From positions 1 to 64,000 of the forward strand of contig CACZBD010000015.1 in the NCBI GenBank assembly GCA_902779305.1: a DNA stretch of 64,000 bases, read 5' to 3'. The position numbers were made by a program, and so were the translations under genes. The stretch's first letter is position 1. Each line of letters opens with the position of its first letter. Below, piece after piece: positions 27,378-34,854 of this stretch. The notes below the pieces were generated by a model that saw nothing but the letters and a program-made list of their open reading frames with translations, did not search any database and had not been told where the DNA came from. The stretch is from an uncultured Lachnospiraceae bacterium (GTDB lineage: Bacteria; Bacillota; Clostridia; Lachnospirales; Lachnospiraceae).

Positions 27378-27854
27378 TTACTCCTCCTCGTCCTCGTAAG
27401 TGACTTCGCGCAGTTTTCCGATCACTTTTTCCACAAAGAGATGACCGTCGAGATGATCGATCTCATGGCACAGCGCACGCGCAAGAAGCTCGGTCCCTTC
27501 GATCTCAACAGGTTCCATTTCTTCATTGAGCGCAACGACTTTGACGTAATTCGGGCGCGTCACATCCCCGCATTTTCCGGGAACGCTTAAGCAGCCTTCC
27601 TGTCCGGTCTGTTCCCCGTCCGTTGCCACAATCTTCGGATTGACTAAAACGATCGGGCCGTCACCCACATCGATCACTACGATCCTCTTTAAGATCCCGA
27701 CCTGGGGCGCCGCAAGTCCGACGCCGTCGGCATCATACATGGTCTCAAGCATGTCATCGATCAGGACTTTAAGCCTCCCCGTCATTTCTTTGACTTCCTT
27801 GCAGGGCTTTTTCAATACGTCATCGCCGATCTCTCTGATGGTTCTCAGTGCCAT
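27378..27854 (-). CDS. def: Peptide deformylase
   Basis: 158 residues. It removes the formyl group from new proteins. The three family motifs are present: GVGLAAPQVG, EGCLSVPG with the metal-ligand Cys, and CHEIDHLDG with two ligand His residues and the catalytic Glu. AGAGGAAG precedes ATG 27854. It lies four bases upstream of fmt. Confidence 0.97.
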   Translation of the reverse strand: MALRTIREIGDDVLKKPCKEVKEMTGRLKVLIDDMLETMYDADGVGLAAPQVGILKRIVVIDVGDGPIVLVNPKIVATDGEQTGQEGCLSVPGKCGDVTRPNYVKVVALNEEMEPVEIEGTELLARALCHEIDHLDGHLFVEKVIGKLREVTYEDEEE

Positions 27855-27905
27855 TGTTCTTCCTCTTTCACCATACTCTTTATATCTGTCTGTCTGTCCG
27901 TTTGC

Positions 27906-30161
27906 TTAATAGCCGTGCAACGGATCAAGATCAAATGTCACCCGGATCTTCGCATCCGGATGTTCCTCCAGGTATTGTTCCGTAAGGTCCTTTACAGTCT
28001 TTAATTTCTGCATGTCCTGCGCCTTGAGATAAAGCACCTGACGATAAACATCGCTGATCTTTTTGACTGTCGCATCTGCCGGGCCGATCAGGTTGATTAT
28101 ATCATATTCCGTAAGACCGCTCAAACTTTGCCCATCTTCGATCGCTTTTTTCAGCACCTGCGAAATCTGCCTTGCGTATGCTTCCGCCTTTTCCTCCTCA
28201 CTACTCTCACAAAGGATCGCAAGAAGATGCGAAACAGGCGGATAGCCGAGCAGCTTCCGGTAGGCGATCTCTTCCGTGTAGAATCCCTCGTAATCCTGTT
28301 TGGAAGCATAAACGATGCTGTAGTGTTCGGGCTGGTAGGTCTGGATCACGACATTTCCGGTCCTGTCCCCTCTTCCGGCTCTGCCCGCGGCCTGCGTCAG
28401 CAGCTGAAATGTCCGCTCGCTCGCGCGGTAATCGTTCGCATAAAGCGAGAGGTCCGCGGCAAGGATCCCCACAAGCGTCACATAGGGAAAATCATGGCCT
28501 TTTACGATCATCTGCGTTCCCACCAGGATGTCCGCTTCCCGGTTTGCAAAAGCGCTTAAGATCTGTTCGTAGCTGTCTTTCTTTTTGGTGGTATCTGCGT
28601 CCATGCGCAGCACCCTTGCCTGCGGAAAGATCTTTTTGATCTGTTCTTCGATCTGCTGTGTGCCCGCGCGCATGCCCCCGATCATCTTCGACCCGCACTC
28701 CGGACATGCCGTGACACTCTTCTGTTCGTAACCGCAGTAATGACAGATCAGTTTACCCCCTCTGTGTTCCGACAGGGAAACATCGCAATGCGGACAGGTC
28801 ATCACATGGCCGCAGGATCTGCAGGAAACAAACCCGGCGTATCCCCTGCGGTTTAAAAACAGCATCACCTGTTCATTCTTTTCCAGTCTGTCAAAGATCT
28901 GTTCGCGAAGGCTCGTGCCAAAGATCGAACGGTTTCCTTTTTTCAGTTCTTCTCTTAGATCCGTGATCTCCACTTCGGGAAGATGCGCTTCTTTTGCGCG
29001 CTGATCGAGCGTAAACAGCTGATAGTTCCCCTGCATCGCCTCATAATAGGAATTAAGGGAAGGCGTGGCGGATCCTAAGATCAGGGAAGCTCCGTGAAGC
29101 CTCGCCAGTTCTTCCGCGACTTCTCTGGCATGGTATTTGGGCATGTTTTCACTTTTGTAAGTGGATTCATGTTCCTCGTCGATCACGATCAGGCCGAGAT
29201 TCCCAAAGGGTGTAAAAAGCGCCGATCTGGGACCGATCATCACATCGATCTCTCCCTTTTTGGCCCGTTCGAACTGATCATAGCGCTCCCCTTCCGACAG
29301 TTTTGAATGCAACGTGGATACCCTGTCGCCAAAGCGCTTGTAAAATCTTAAGACCGTCTGATAGGTCAGCGCGATCTCCGGGATCAGTACGATCGCCTGC
29401 CTGCCCCGGCTGATCACTGCCTCGATGATCTCCATATAGACTTCCGTCTTGCCGCTGCCGGTGATTCCGCGGATCAGATAGGTTTTTCGTTTGTTCTGCT
29501 TCAGGTCCGAAAGGATACTGTCCGCGATCTTTTTCTGTGCCGGATTCAGGACCGGTTTCATGCTGTCTGAAGCTTCGATCTTCATGTTCCGGTAGACCCG
29601 TTCACTGTCGATCCTTAAGATCCCCATCTCTTCCAGCAGTTTCAAGGTCGCAGGTGAAATGTTCAGTTTGCTTGTAACAAGACGGTAGTCCAGTTCTTTT
29701 TCCCGGATCAGTTCCCTTAAAAGTCTGGCTCTCGCTGTCTGATGCTTTTGCTCAAAAATACGCAGCTGATCGGCAGCCGTATCCGCATCCGGCACAAGGA
29801 TGATCGTCTTCTTCTCCTGCCCCCGGATCTTCTTTCTTGTCGGAAGTACGGTTTTCAGGGCCGTGATCATGGTGGAACCGTACCGCTCCTTCATCCATGC
29901 GGCAAGTTTTAACAGTTTGGATTCCACGGGATCGGCATCTTTTACGATCGAGAGGATCTCCTTCTGTTTCGCCGGATCAAAGGCCGGGGTATCTGTCAAT
30001 TCCATCACATACCCGTTGATCTGCCGGTTTCCTTTTCCAAAAGGGATCGAAACATAATCGCCCACAGAAACAGTACCCTCCAGATGCGAGGGTACTGTAT
30101 ACTGAAAGGTCTTATCCAGATTCTCATGAGAAATATTGACGATAATATTTGCGTAACTCAT
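27906..30161 (-). CDS. priA: Primosomal protein N', replication-restart helicase
   Basis: 751 residues. It reloads the replisome at stalled forks. The N-terminal DNA-binding domain is followed by a DEAH-type helicase: Walker A GITGSGKTEVY, DEEH, GSATPSLNS. A zinc-binding Cys cluster (SCRSCGHVMTCPHC, CHYCGYEQKSVTACPECG) is intact. The second helicase lobe contains GTQMIVKGHDFPYV and QAAGRAGR. It is the first gene of the operon that continues to rpe. The ribosome site before ATG 30161 is weak. Confidence 0.96.
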   Translation of the reverse strand: MSYANIIVNISHENLDKTFQYTVPSHLEGTVSVGDYVSIPFGKGNRQINGYVMELTDTPAFDPAKQKEILSIVKDADPVESKLLKLAAWMKERYGSTMITALKTVLPTRKKIRGQEKKTIILVPDADTAADQLRIFEQKHQTARARLLRELIREKELDYRLVTSKLNISPATLKLLEEMGILRIDSERVYRNMKIEASDSMKPVLNPAQKKIADSILSDLKQNKRKTYLIRGITGSGKTEVYMEIIEAVISRGRQAIVLIPEIALTYQTVLRFYKRFGDRVSTLHSKLSEGERYDQFERAKKGEIDVMIGPRSALFTPFGNLGLIVIDEEHESTYKSENMPKYHAREVAEELARLHGASLILGSATPSLNSYYEAMQGNYQLFTLDQRAKEAHLPEVEITDLREELKKGNRSIFGTSLREQIFDRLEKNEQVMLFLNRRGYAGFVSCRSCGHVMTCPHCDVSLSEHRGGKLICHYCGYEQKSVTACPECGSKMIGGMRAGTQQIEEQIKKIFPQARVLRMDADTTKKKDSYEQILSAFANREADILVGTQMIVKGHDFPYVTLVGILAADLSLYANDYRASERTFQLLTQAAGRAGRGDRTGNVVIQTYQPEHYSIVYASKQDYEGFYTEEIAYRKLLGYPPVSHLLAILCESSEEEKAEAYARQISQVLKKAIEDGQSLSGLTEYDIINLIGPADATVKKISDVYRQVLYLKAQDMQKLKTVKDLTEQYLEEHPDAKIRVTFDLDPLHGY

Positions 30162-30250
30162 AAAAACAGTATACCAAACAATCCGTCGGAAAACTACCGC
30201 GTTTGCTCTTCAGTTTTCCGCAAGTTCTGCCGATAATAGAATTGAAGTAT

Positions 30251-30286
30251 CGGGAAATTGTAACTACAATTCCCCGTTTTTTATTT
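30251..30286 (+). terminator. Plus-strand intrinsic terminator without an assigned gene
   Basis: CGGGAAATTGTA pairs with TACAATTCCCCG across a tiny loop, with one bulged A, and is followed by TTTTTTATTTT. The T-run lies only on the plus-strand side. A weak promoter-like pair (TTCAGT, 17 nt, GATAAT) just upstream would give a transcript of only about 50 nt. Confidence 0.6.
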
Positions 30287-30399
30287 TCTTTCCAAAACTC
30301 TTGAATTATGTAAACTTAATTGTCAAATTTTTCCAATTTTTGAACGAGAATTGCAAAATGTTAACATAAAGTTCATATTTTACTCACGGTTTTGTCATA

Positions 30400-30526
30400 A
30401 TCAGTGTGTAATATGACAGTATAAAATCAATTACAAGAATTTCTTTTTCATAAACATGTGGGTTTACCCACATCCTCCCTCCAATAAACCAAAGTAAGGC
30501 AGCCCTGAATTTCAGGGCTGTTTTGC
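30400..30526 (+). ncRNA. Candidate C-rich small RNA
   Basis: A possible RNA of roughly 100-120 nt. It holds a perfect hairpin ATGTGGG-TTTA-CCCACAT (30456-30473), directly followed by the unpaired stretch CCTCCCTCC, which is complementary to ribosome-binding sites. It ends in a strong terminator (CAGCCCTGAA/TTCAGGGCTG, then TTTT). This layout is typical of C-rich Firmicutes sRNAs such as FsrA and RsaE/RoxS, but no sequence homology is claimed. The promoter is unclear, so the 5' end is approximate. Confidence 0.4.
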
Positions 30527-30530
30527 TGTC
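30500..30530 (+). terminator. Intrinsic terminator of the candidate sRNA
   Basis: CAGCCCTGAA (30500-30509) and TTCAGGGCTG (30511-30520) form an almost continuous stem, followed by TTTTGCTGTCT. Confidence 0.8.
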
Positions 30531-30629
30531 TGAATGATCTTCTTTGGCAGGGCTTTAAACCCGGCCGCTTTGATTTTTCCGTATTGTTTACATAATCACA
30601 ATATGCATCGGTTATTAAAACGCATTGTG

Positions 30630-30658
30630 TTGATTTTGTTTCCGGATTATGTTAAAAT
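30630..30658 (+). promoter_or_regulatory. Promoter of the small toxin-like gene
   Basis: TTGATT (30630-30635), a 17-nt spacer and TAAAAT (30653-30658). Transcription would start near 30665, just before GTGGTAGCG, the start of a repeat that pairs with the far end of the locus. Confidence 0.7.
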
Positions 30659-30713
30659 TTACACACGGTGGTAGCGGTTTCCCTTGAAATATAAGGGAAA
30701 GGAACAGTTGCTC

Positions 30714-30821
30714 ATGAAATTAACAGAGATATTTACTTTAGTAGGTGTGCTCATTAGTTTTGTGGGACTTGTTCTCAAGATTATAGATATGATCAAGAGA
30801 AACAAAGAAGACCGCTCCTAA
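30714..30821 (+). CDS. Small hydrophobic toxin-like peptide (Fst/holin-like type I toxin)
   Basis: 35 residues and the only plus-strand protein gene supported here. Acidic and polar residues at the N-terminus precede one membrane helix (IFTLVGVLISFVGLVLKII), then a basic, charged tail (KRNKEDRS). Length, layout and the FVGLVL stretch recall Fst of the pAD1 par locus and the putative holin-like toxins. AAGGAA lies nine bases before ATG 30714. It has its own promoter, a long 5' leader, a convergent opposing promoter and a shared terminator, all hallmarks of type I toxin-antitoxin loci. Toxicity is inferred, not shown. Confidence 0.65.
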   Translation: MKLTEIFTLVGVLISFVGLVLKIIDMIKRNKEDRS

Positions 30822-30876
30822 CCCCATATTGGACGGTCTTCTTTGATCTTCTAATCAAGGGGTATCGCTACCACTT
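30797..30876 (-). ncRNA. Candidate antisense antitoxin RNA
   Basis: The promoter at 30883-30910 should produce a minus-strand RNA starting near 30876 and ending after the shared hairpin (30804-30844), where the minus strand reads TCTTCTTTGTTTCTCTT. The RNA of about 80 nt would be complementary to the 3' part of the toxin mRNA, including its last codons. Its first 18 nt nearly repeat the toxin mRNA's 5' leader. Confidence 0.5.
30804..30844. terminator. Shared two-sided terminator of toxin and antisense RNAs
   Basis: AAAGAAGACCG (30804-30814) and CGGTCTTCTTT (30834-30844) form a perfect 11-bp stem. The left arm lies inside the last codons of the toxin gene. The T-rich tract is better on the minus strand. 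Confidence 0.75.
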
Positions 30877-30882
30877 ATCTGC

Positions 30883-30910
30883 ATTATAGCATATTTCCGT
30901 CAAAAAACAA
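30883..30910 (-). promoter_or_regulatory. Promoter of the antisense RNA
   Basis: TTGTTT (30905-30910), a 16-nt spacer and a perfect TATAAT (30883-30888) preceded by TGC, an extended -10. It overlaps the stop codon of the SpeE-like gene. Confidence 0.55.
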
Positions 30911-32485
30911 GTCGAAGCCCTGCTCTTTGAACGCACCTTTATAGTAGGCCACTTCTCTTTCAATGATCGAATCGATCACCTGGATGCCAAGCAGCTCGAC
31001 AGGTGCCTTGTCATCCGTCAGGATCAGGTTTCCCGCTTCGTAAGCCTTCAGGTTCCCGGACACATCCGTCAGAAACTGTTTCAGTGCATTCTCATCCATT
31101 CCTGCCACAGCATTTTCATAAACCGAAAGCACATCCGGATTCATTGTCGCAAACAACTCACAGTTTGTATTGTTTCTCACATCGATCGTATAGACTTCAG
31201 GGAAGACGGAAGCGATCGTATCCTCAAGATAATCACAGATGTTGTCCGGTTCATCCGTCTGCATGTTCATGTTGACAACCATCACACCGTTTTCGGTAAG
31301 ATGTTCCCTGACCAGTTCAAAAAACTCGACCCCGGACATCTGAAACGGGATCGTAATATCCTGATAGGCGTCCACAAGGATCACGTCATACTTTCCTTTA
31401 TCAGCGTTCAGATAGGCTCTTCCGTCATAAGTTACAACCTCGATATCTTCCGGCAGTTCGAAATACTTACCCGCCAGCCCCGTGATCTTCTCATCGATCT
31501 CAACGCCCGTTGTCTGCATGTTTGGAAAATACTTTCTGCACTGCTTGGCATAAGTGCCGGTTCCCATTCCAAGCACCAGCATCTTAGGATCTTCTTTGCT
31601 TTGAACATCCGCCATCAGCGGTGCAGCCATGGCATAGTCATAATACATGCCGGTCAGTTCATCGTTCTTCATCAGGATCGACTGCACACCGAACAGAACA
31701 TTCGTGGATAAGATCACACTCTTCTCATCTTCCTTGACCTGCAGATAATTGTAGACCGATTCGCCTTCATAAAGCAGGTTAGGTTCCCAAAACGCAAAAC
31801 TGTCTTTTGCACCAAAGATCGTACAGATGATCAGAACGAGGATCCCGACGATACATTTGATACTCTTCTGTTTTGTGCTGATAAAATACAGAATGGACAG
31901 TAGCAGAAGGATCAGGGCAAAGATCAGAAACGTGACACTGGTCCCGACCGACGGGATCGTCACAAAGGTCGGTAAGAATGTGCCGATAATGCTGCCGATC
32001 GTATTGTAGGCGCCAAGCGTTCCGACGATCTTTCCGGAATCATCTACAGAGTCCATGGTGAACCTTGCAAGGGACGGTGTTACAGTACCAAGCAGGAACA
32101 GTGGGAACACAAAGATCACCATACAGGCCGCAAAAGCAGCGATGATCAAAAAACCGTTTGAGACCGTTATGATCAGAAGACCTGCGATCCCAAGGATCAC
32201 ATATTTCCCGAGAAGCGGGATCAGCGCGATCCAGATCGCCGCGATCGCGATCCTCCCATAGAGTCTCTTCGGATCCGGATTCTTATCCGCGCTCTTTCCG
32301 CCGTAGATGTTTCCGAGCGCCATGGCGATCATGATCGTCCCGATGATGATCGTCCAGACGATCTGCGATGAGGAAAAATAGGGCGCCAACAATCTTGACG
32401 CCCCCAATTCCACGGCCATGACGCTCATGCCAGCAAAGAATTCCGTTGCATAGAGATAGTACTTGTTTCTGATCAGCTGGTTCAT
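30884..32485 (-). CDS. Membrane-bound spermidine synthase-like protein (MFS/SpeE fusion)
   Basis: 533 residues. The N-terminal 220 residues hold about seven or eight membrane helices. The rest is a Rossmann methyltransferase-like domain of the polyamine aminopropyltransferase type: VLGMGTGTYAKQCRKYFPN, GVEID, VVTYDGRAYLN, and VILVDAYQDITIPFQM. The usual catalytic Asp-x-x-Asp-Pro is altered here to Asp-Ala-Tyr-Gln-Asp. The substrate is uncertain, because membrane-bound members of this family are poorly characterised and no SAM decarboxylase is nearby. AAGGA precedes ATG 32485. Two copies of a hairpin element fill the gap to the upstream gene. Confidence 0.85.
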   Translation of the reverse strand: MNQLIRNKYYLYATEFFAGMSVMAVELGASRLLAPYFSSSQIVWTIIIGTIMIAMALGNIYGGKSADKNPDPKRLYGRIAIAAIWIALIPLLGKYVILGIAGLLIITVSNGFLIIAAFAACMVIFVFPLFLLGTVTPSLARFTMDSVDDSGKIVGTLGAYNTIGSIIGTFLPTFVTIPSVGTSVTFLIFALILLLLSILYFISTKQKSIKCIVGILVLIICTIFGAKDSFAFWEPNLLYEGESVYNYLQVKEDEKSVILSTNVLFGVQSILMKNDELTGMYYDYAMAAPLMADVQSKEDPKMLVLGMGTGTYAKQCRKYFPNMQTTGVEIDEKITGLAGKYFELPEDIEVVTYDGRAYLNADKGKYDVILVDAYQDITIPFQMSGVEFFELVREHLTENGVMVVNMNMQTDEPDNICDYLEDTIASVFPEVYTIDVRNNTNCELFATMNPDVLSVYENAVAGMDENALKQFLTDVSGNLKAYEAGNLILTDDKAPVELLGIQVIDSIIEREVAYYKGAFKEQGFDLFFDGNML

Positions 32486-32510
32486 TTATGCTTTTTCCTT
32501 TACCTTACAA

Positions 32511-32574
32511 ATTCGACAAAACCACACTTCTTCGTCCGCTATTCTACGCGCACGCAGAAGGTGTTTTGCCGAAT
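32511..32574 (+). repeat. Hairpin repeat element, copy C
   Basis: Outer arms ATTCGACAAAAC (32511-32522) and GTTTTGCCGAAT (32563-32574) pair with one mismatch, and pairing continues through CACTTC/GAAG. The core reads TTCGTCCGCTATTCTACGCG and then CACGCAGAAGGTGTTTT. The core aligns with copies A and B, while the outer arm is unique to this copy. Confidence 0.6.
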
Positions 32575-32595
32575 CCTGTTGTATATTTCATTCGT

Positions 32596-32665
32596 AACAT
32601 GCAGCAAAACACTTTTCGAGCGAGCGTTTAAAGCGAGTCGAGAAAATGTTGTTTTGCTGCATGTT
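32596..32665 (-). repeat. Hairpin repeat element, copy A
   Basis: Perfect 16-bp outer arms, AACATGCAGCAAAACA (32596-32611) and TGTTTTGCTGCATGTT (32650-32665), enclose further TTTTC/GAAAA pairing. On the minus strand the core reads TCGACTCGCTTTAAACGCTC then GCTCGAAAAGTGTTTT. It lies 11 bases after the stop of the AICAR transformylase gene, but no T-run follows, so it is not a classic terminator. Confidence 0.7.
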
Positions 32666-32675
32666 CTTAAAACAA

Positions 32676-33854
32676 CTAATGGTGGAACAGTCTGACCCCG
32701 TTGCACACCATGACCATATTATACTTATCCGCGCATTCGATGACAAGGTCGTCACGAACGGATCCGCCCGGCTGTACGATATACTGCACGCCGGAACGAT
32801 GCCCTCTTTCGATGGAATCCGGGAACGGGAAGAACGCATCCGATCCTAAGGAAACGCCTGTCATCTGGTCCAGCCAGATCCGTTTTTCTTCCGGTGTGTA
32901 GATCGTCGGTTTTACTTTGAAAAGCTTCTGCCATGCGCCCTCTGCAAGCACATCCATAAAAGCCTCACCGATGTAATTGTCGATCGCATTGTCTCTGTCT
33001 GCACGCTTAATATCATCCACAAACTGCAGGTCCATGACTTTCGGGCTCTGACGAAGTAGCCAGTTATCGGCTTTCTGTCCCGCAAGGCGTACGCAGTGCA
33101 CTCTCGACTGCTGCCCTGCGCCGATTCCGATCGCCTGCCCGTCCTTGACATAGCAGACGGAATTGCTCTGCGTGTATTTCAGCGTGATCAGGGAGATCAT
33201 CAGATCGTGTTTTGCATCTGTGGGAAGATCTTTGTTCTTCGTTACGATATTTTCAAGCAAAGACTCATCCACTTTCAGATCGTTCCTGCCCTGTTCGAAC
33301 GTGATGCCGAATACCATCTTTTTCTCTGCCTTGGCCGGAACATAATTTTCATCGATCTGAATGATCGCATAGTTACCTTTCTTCTTGGTTTTTAAGATCT
33401 CAAGCGCTTCCGGCTCATATCCGGGCGCGATGATGCCGTCGGACACTTCCCGCTGGATCATCTTCGCGGTAATGACATCGCAGGTATCCGAAAGCGAGAT
33501 AAAATCACCAAAAGAAGACATTCTGTCAGCACCTCTGGCTCTTGCATAAGCGCAGGCAATAGGCGACAGCTCGCCGAGATCATCGACAAAATAAATCTTT
33601 TTCAGTGTGTCGGAAAGCGGTTTCCCGATGGCTGCTCCCGCGGGGCTTACATGCTTAAAAGATGTGGCCGCCGGATAGCCGGTTGCTTCCTTCAGCTCTT
33701 TTACAAGCTGCCAGCCGTTAAAAGCATCCATAAAATTGATGTAGCCGGGTCTTCCGTTTAAGATCGTGATCGGCAGATCCTCTCCGCTCTCCACATAGAT
33801 CTTTGCAGGTTTCTGGTTGGGATTGATCCCGTATTTGAGTTCAAATTCTTTCAT
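32676..33854 (-). CDS. Stand-alone AICAR formyltransferase (PurH transformylase domain only)
   Basis: 392 residues. It adds a formyl group to AICAR, the ninth step of purine synthesis. It begins with ELKYGINPNQKPA and has the AICARFT hallmarks SFKHVSPAGAA, GIGAGQQSRVHCVRLAG, LGSDAFFPFPDSIE and the C-terminal GGSVRD. The IMP cyclohydrolase domain of ordinary PurH is missing; a separate PurO-type cyclohydrolase is encoded just upstream. GGAGGAG fixes the start at 33854. Expression should follow the ZTP riboswitch before the cyclohydrolase gene. Hairpin elements lie on both sides. Confidence 0.93.
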   Translation of the reverse strand: MKEFELKYGINPNQKPAKIYVESGEDLPITILNGRPGYINFMDAFNGWQLVKELKEATGYPAATSFKHVSPAGAAIGKPLSDTLKKIYFVDDLGELSPIACAYARARGADRMSSFGDFISLSDTCDVITAKMIQREVSDGIIAPGYEPEALEILKTKKKGNYAIIQIDENYVPAKAEKKMVFGITFEQGRNDLKVDESLLENIVTKNKDLPTDAKHDLMISLITLKYTQSNSVCYVKDGQAIGIGAGQQSRVHCVRLAGQKADNWLLRQSPKVMDLQFVDDIKRADRDNAIDNYIGEAFMDVLAEGAWQKLFKVKPTIYTPEEKRIWLDQMTGVSLGSDAFFPFPDSIERGHRSGVQYIVQPGGSVRDDLVIECADKYNMVMVCNGVRLFHH

Positions 33855-33888
33855 GGTTTTCTCCTCCGTACAGATATGTGTTTTCTTC

Positions 33889-33955
33889 GATTTCAGAAAA
33901 CGACGCTTCCTCGTCTCGCTCTTCAACGCTCGCTCGGAACGTGTTTTCTGAAATC
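33889..33955 (+). repeat. Hairpin repeat element, copy B
   Basis: Outer arms GATTTCAGAAAAC (33889-33901) and GTTTTCTGAAATC (33943-33955) are perfect complements, extended by ACG-TTCC/GGAACGT pairing with a bulge. The loop reads TCGTCTCGCTCTTCAACGCT then CGCTC. It fills the gap between the cyclohydrolase and AICAR transformylase genes. Confidence 0.7.
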
Positions 33956-33962
33956 ACCCAAA

Positions 33963-34676
33963 CTACCGGTTCTTGTTACAGATCCTCGTTTCGTACTTGC
34001 CGGTCGCGATCTCGATGTAGCGTACAAACAGCGATACCTTGTTGTCTTCGTTGAGTGCGTTCCAGATCTCTTCGGTAAAGCTGTCGATGTCACCGGACAA
34101 CCCGATCAGTTCCGGCTCTCCTTCAAAGCTCGGCAGCGGATTTCCGTCGCCCATGTAGGTATGAATGAAGCGGCCCTCTCCGGCCTTCGGATTCTCGTAA
34201 GCAAACGTAAAGCGATTGCAGGAAGAAGGATCTCCCTGATCTGATTTTAAAATGGACATGGCATAGTTATAGGTTCCGTTTTCCACATGCATGATCCCGG
34301 AAATACGCGGCGTATAGTTCGGTGCGTCCGGCTCGAACTCCCTGCTGCGAAGGGACTGTTCAAAAGTCAGCTGTTTATCCATGCCCTCATAGATCGTATC
34401 CGTCTGATCGCCGTTGGTCACGATCGTCTTGTTGCCAAGCACTCTTACAGGCGCATAAATGATCAGCGACGGATCTTTCATTTTGGAAGGATCGAAAGCC
34501 TGGGTACGGATCCCTTCCCCGTCTTCCACGAAGACACGGTTCCTGCTGTTTTCACTCCTGCCCATGATAAAATACGCAGTCACAGCATATTTGCCGTCTT
34601 CCGACTTGCCGATGATGATCCCTCTGCCGGGATAAGCGTTGTTCCTAAGTTCGGTCTGAATGTTCTTCCTGTCCAT
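33963..34676 (-). CDS. purO: IMP cyclohydrolase, PurO-like
   Basis: 237 residues. It closes FAICAR to IMP, the last step of purine synthesis. The sequence NNAYPGRGIIIG, followed by YFIMGRSENSRNR and later GIMHVENGTYNYAMSILKSD, matches the PF07826/archaeal PurO type, which is unrelated to the cyclohydrolase part of PurH. AAGGAGAG before ATG 34676 decides the start; an earlier ATG at 34706 lies before the ribosome site. It pairs functionally with the downstream AICAR transformylase. The leader carries a ZTP riboswitch. Confidence 0.88.
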   Translation of the reverse strand: MDRKNIQTELRNNAYPGRGIIIGKSEDGKYAVTAYFIMGRSENSRNRVFVEDGEGIRTQAFDPSKMKDPSLIIYAPVRVLGNKTIVTNGDQTDTIYEGMDKQLTFEQSLRSREFEPDAPNYTPRISGIMHVENGTYNYAMSILKSDQGDPSSCNRFTFAYENPKAGEGRFIHTYMGDGNPLPSFEGEPELIGLSGDIDSFTEEIWNALNEDNKVSLFVRYIEIATGKYETRICNKNR

Positions 34677-34737
34677 GTGCCACTCTCCTTTTTGTTGTTG
34701 ATTCATTTGATGTTCCGGGCTGCAGTGTCCCGCCTGG

Positions 34738-34850
34738 AAAAAACAAAAAGGGCAATCCCAAAAGGATTGCCCAGACGGTCGACAGTTTCTATGTGCACTT
34801 CATGTGGTAAGCTCCACAGCGGTCTTCCGCTATCCGTCAGTTGTGCACAG
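34738..34850 (-). promoter_or_regulatory. ZTP (pfl) riboswitch with overlapping terminator, before the IMP cyclohydrolase gene
   Basis: Read on the minus strand from 34850: TGTGCACAACTGACGG, a variable hairpin, GTGGAGCTTACCAC, ATGAAGTGCACA, a linker, then CCGTCTGGGCA. This matches the pfl/ZTP consensus (ACTGRCG, GTGG-ACCAC, GNAGYGCAC, CCGYCTGGGC). GACGG/CCGTC changes together relative to the usual GGCG/CGCC. The final GGGCA is also the start of the terminator stem GGGCAATCC/GGATTGCCC (34750-34772), followed by TTTTTGTTTTTT. Ligand binding should prevent termination when ZTP (10-formyl-THF shortage) builds up. Confidence 0.85.
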
Positions 34851-34854
34851 GAAA

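Larger units (their letters stand above)
30162..30629. other. Gene-poor region upstream of priA with plus-strand RNA signals
   Basis: No credible protein gene is visible. On the plus strand the region holds an intrinsic terminator at 30251-30286 with no obvious gene before it, and a candidate small RNA ending in a second terminator at 30500-30530. Two copies of the over-represented 9-mer TATGTAAAC occur, at 30307-30315 and, reversed, at 30586-30594. The priA promoter should also lie here, but I cannot assign it with confidence. Confidence 0.5.

Noticed and set aside
25601..30321. 17-base identity ATTATGTAAACTTAATT between rsmB and the region before priA
   Set aside because: One shared 17-mer in a 64-kb window is not surprising by itself, especially as both contain the enriched 9-mer; no longer homology surrounds it.
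32220..32260. Dense GATC sites as a methylation signal
   Set aside because: GATC is frequent throughout because the genes favour ATC for Ile next to G-ending codons; no special spacing or island stands out.
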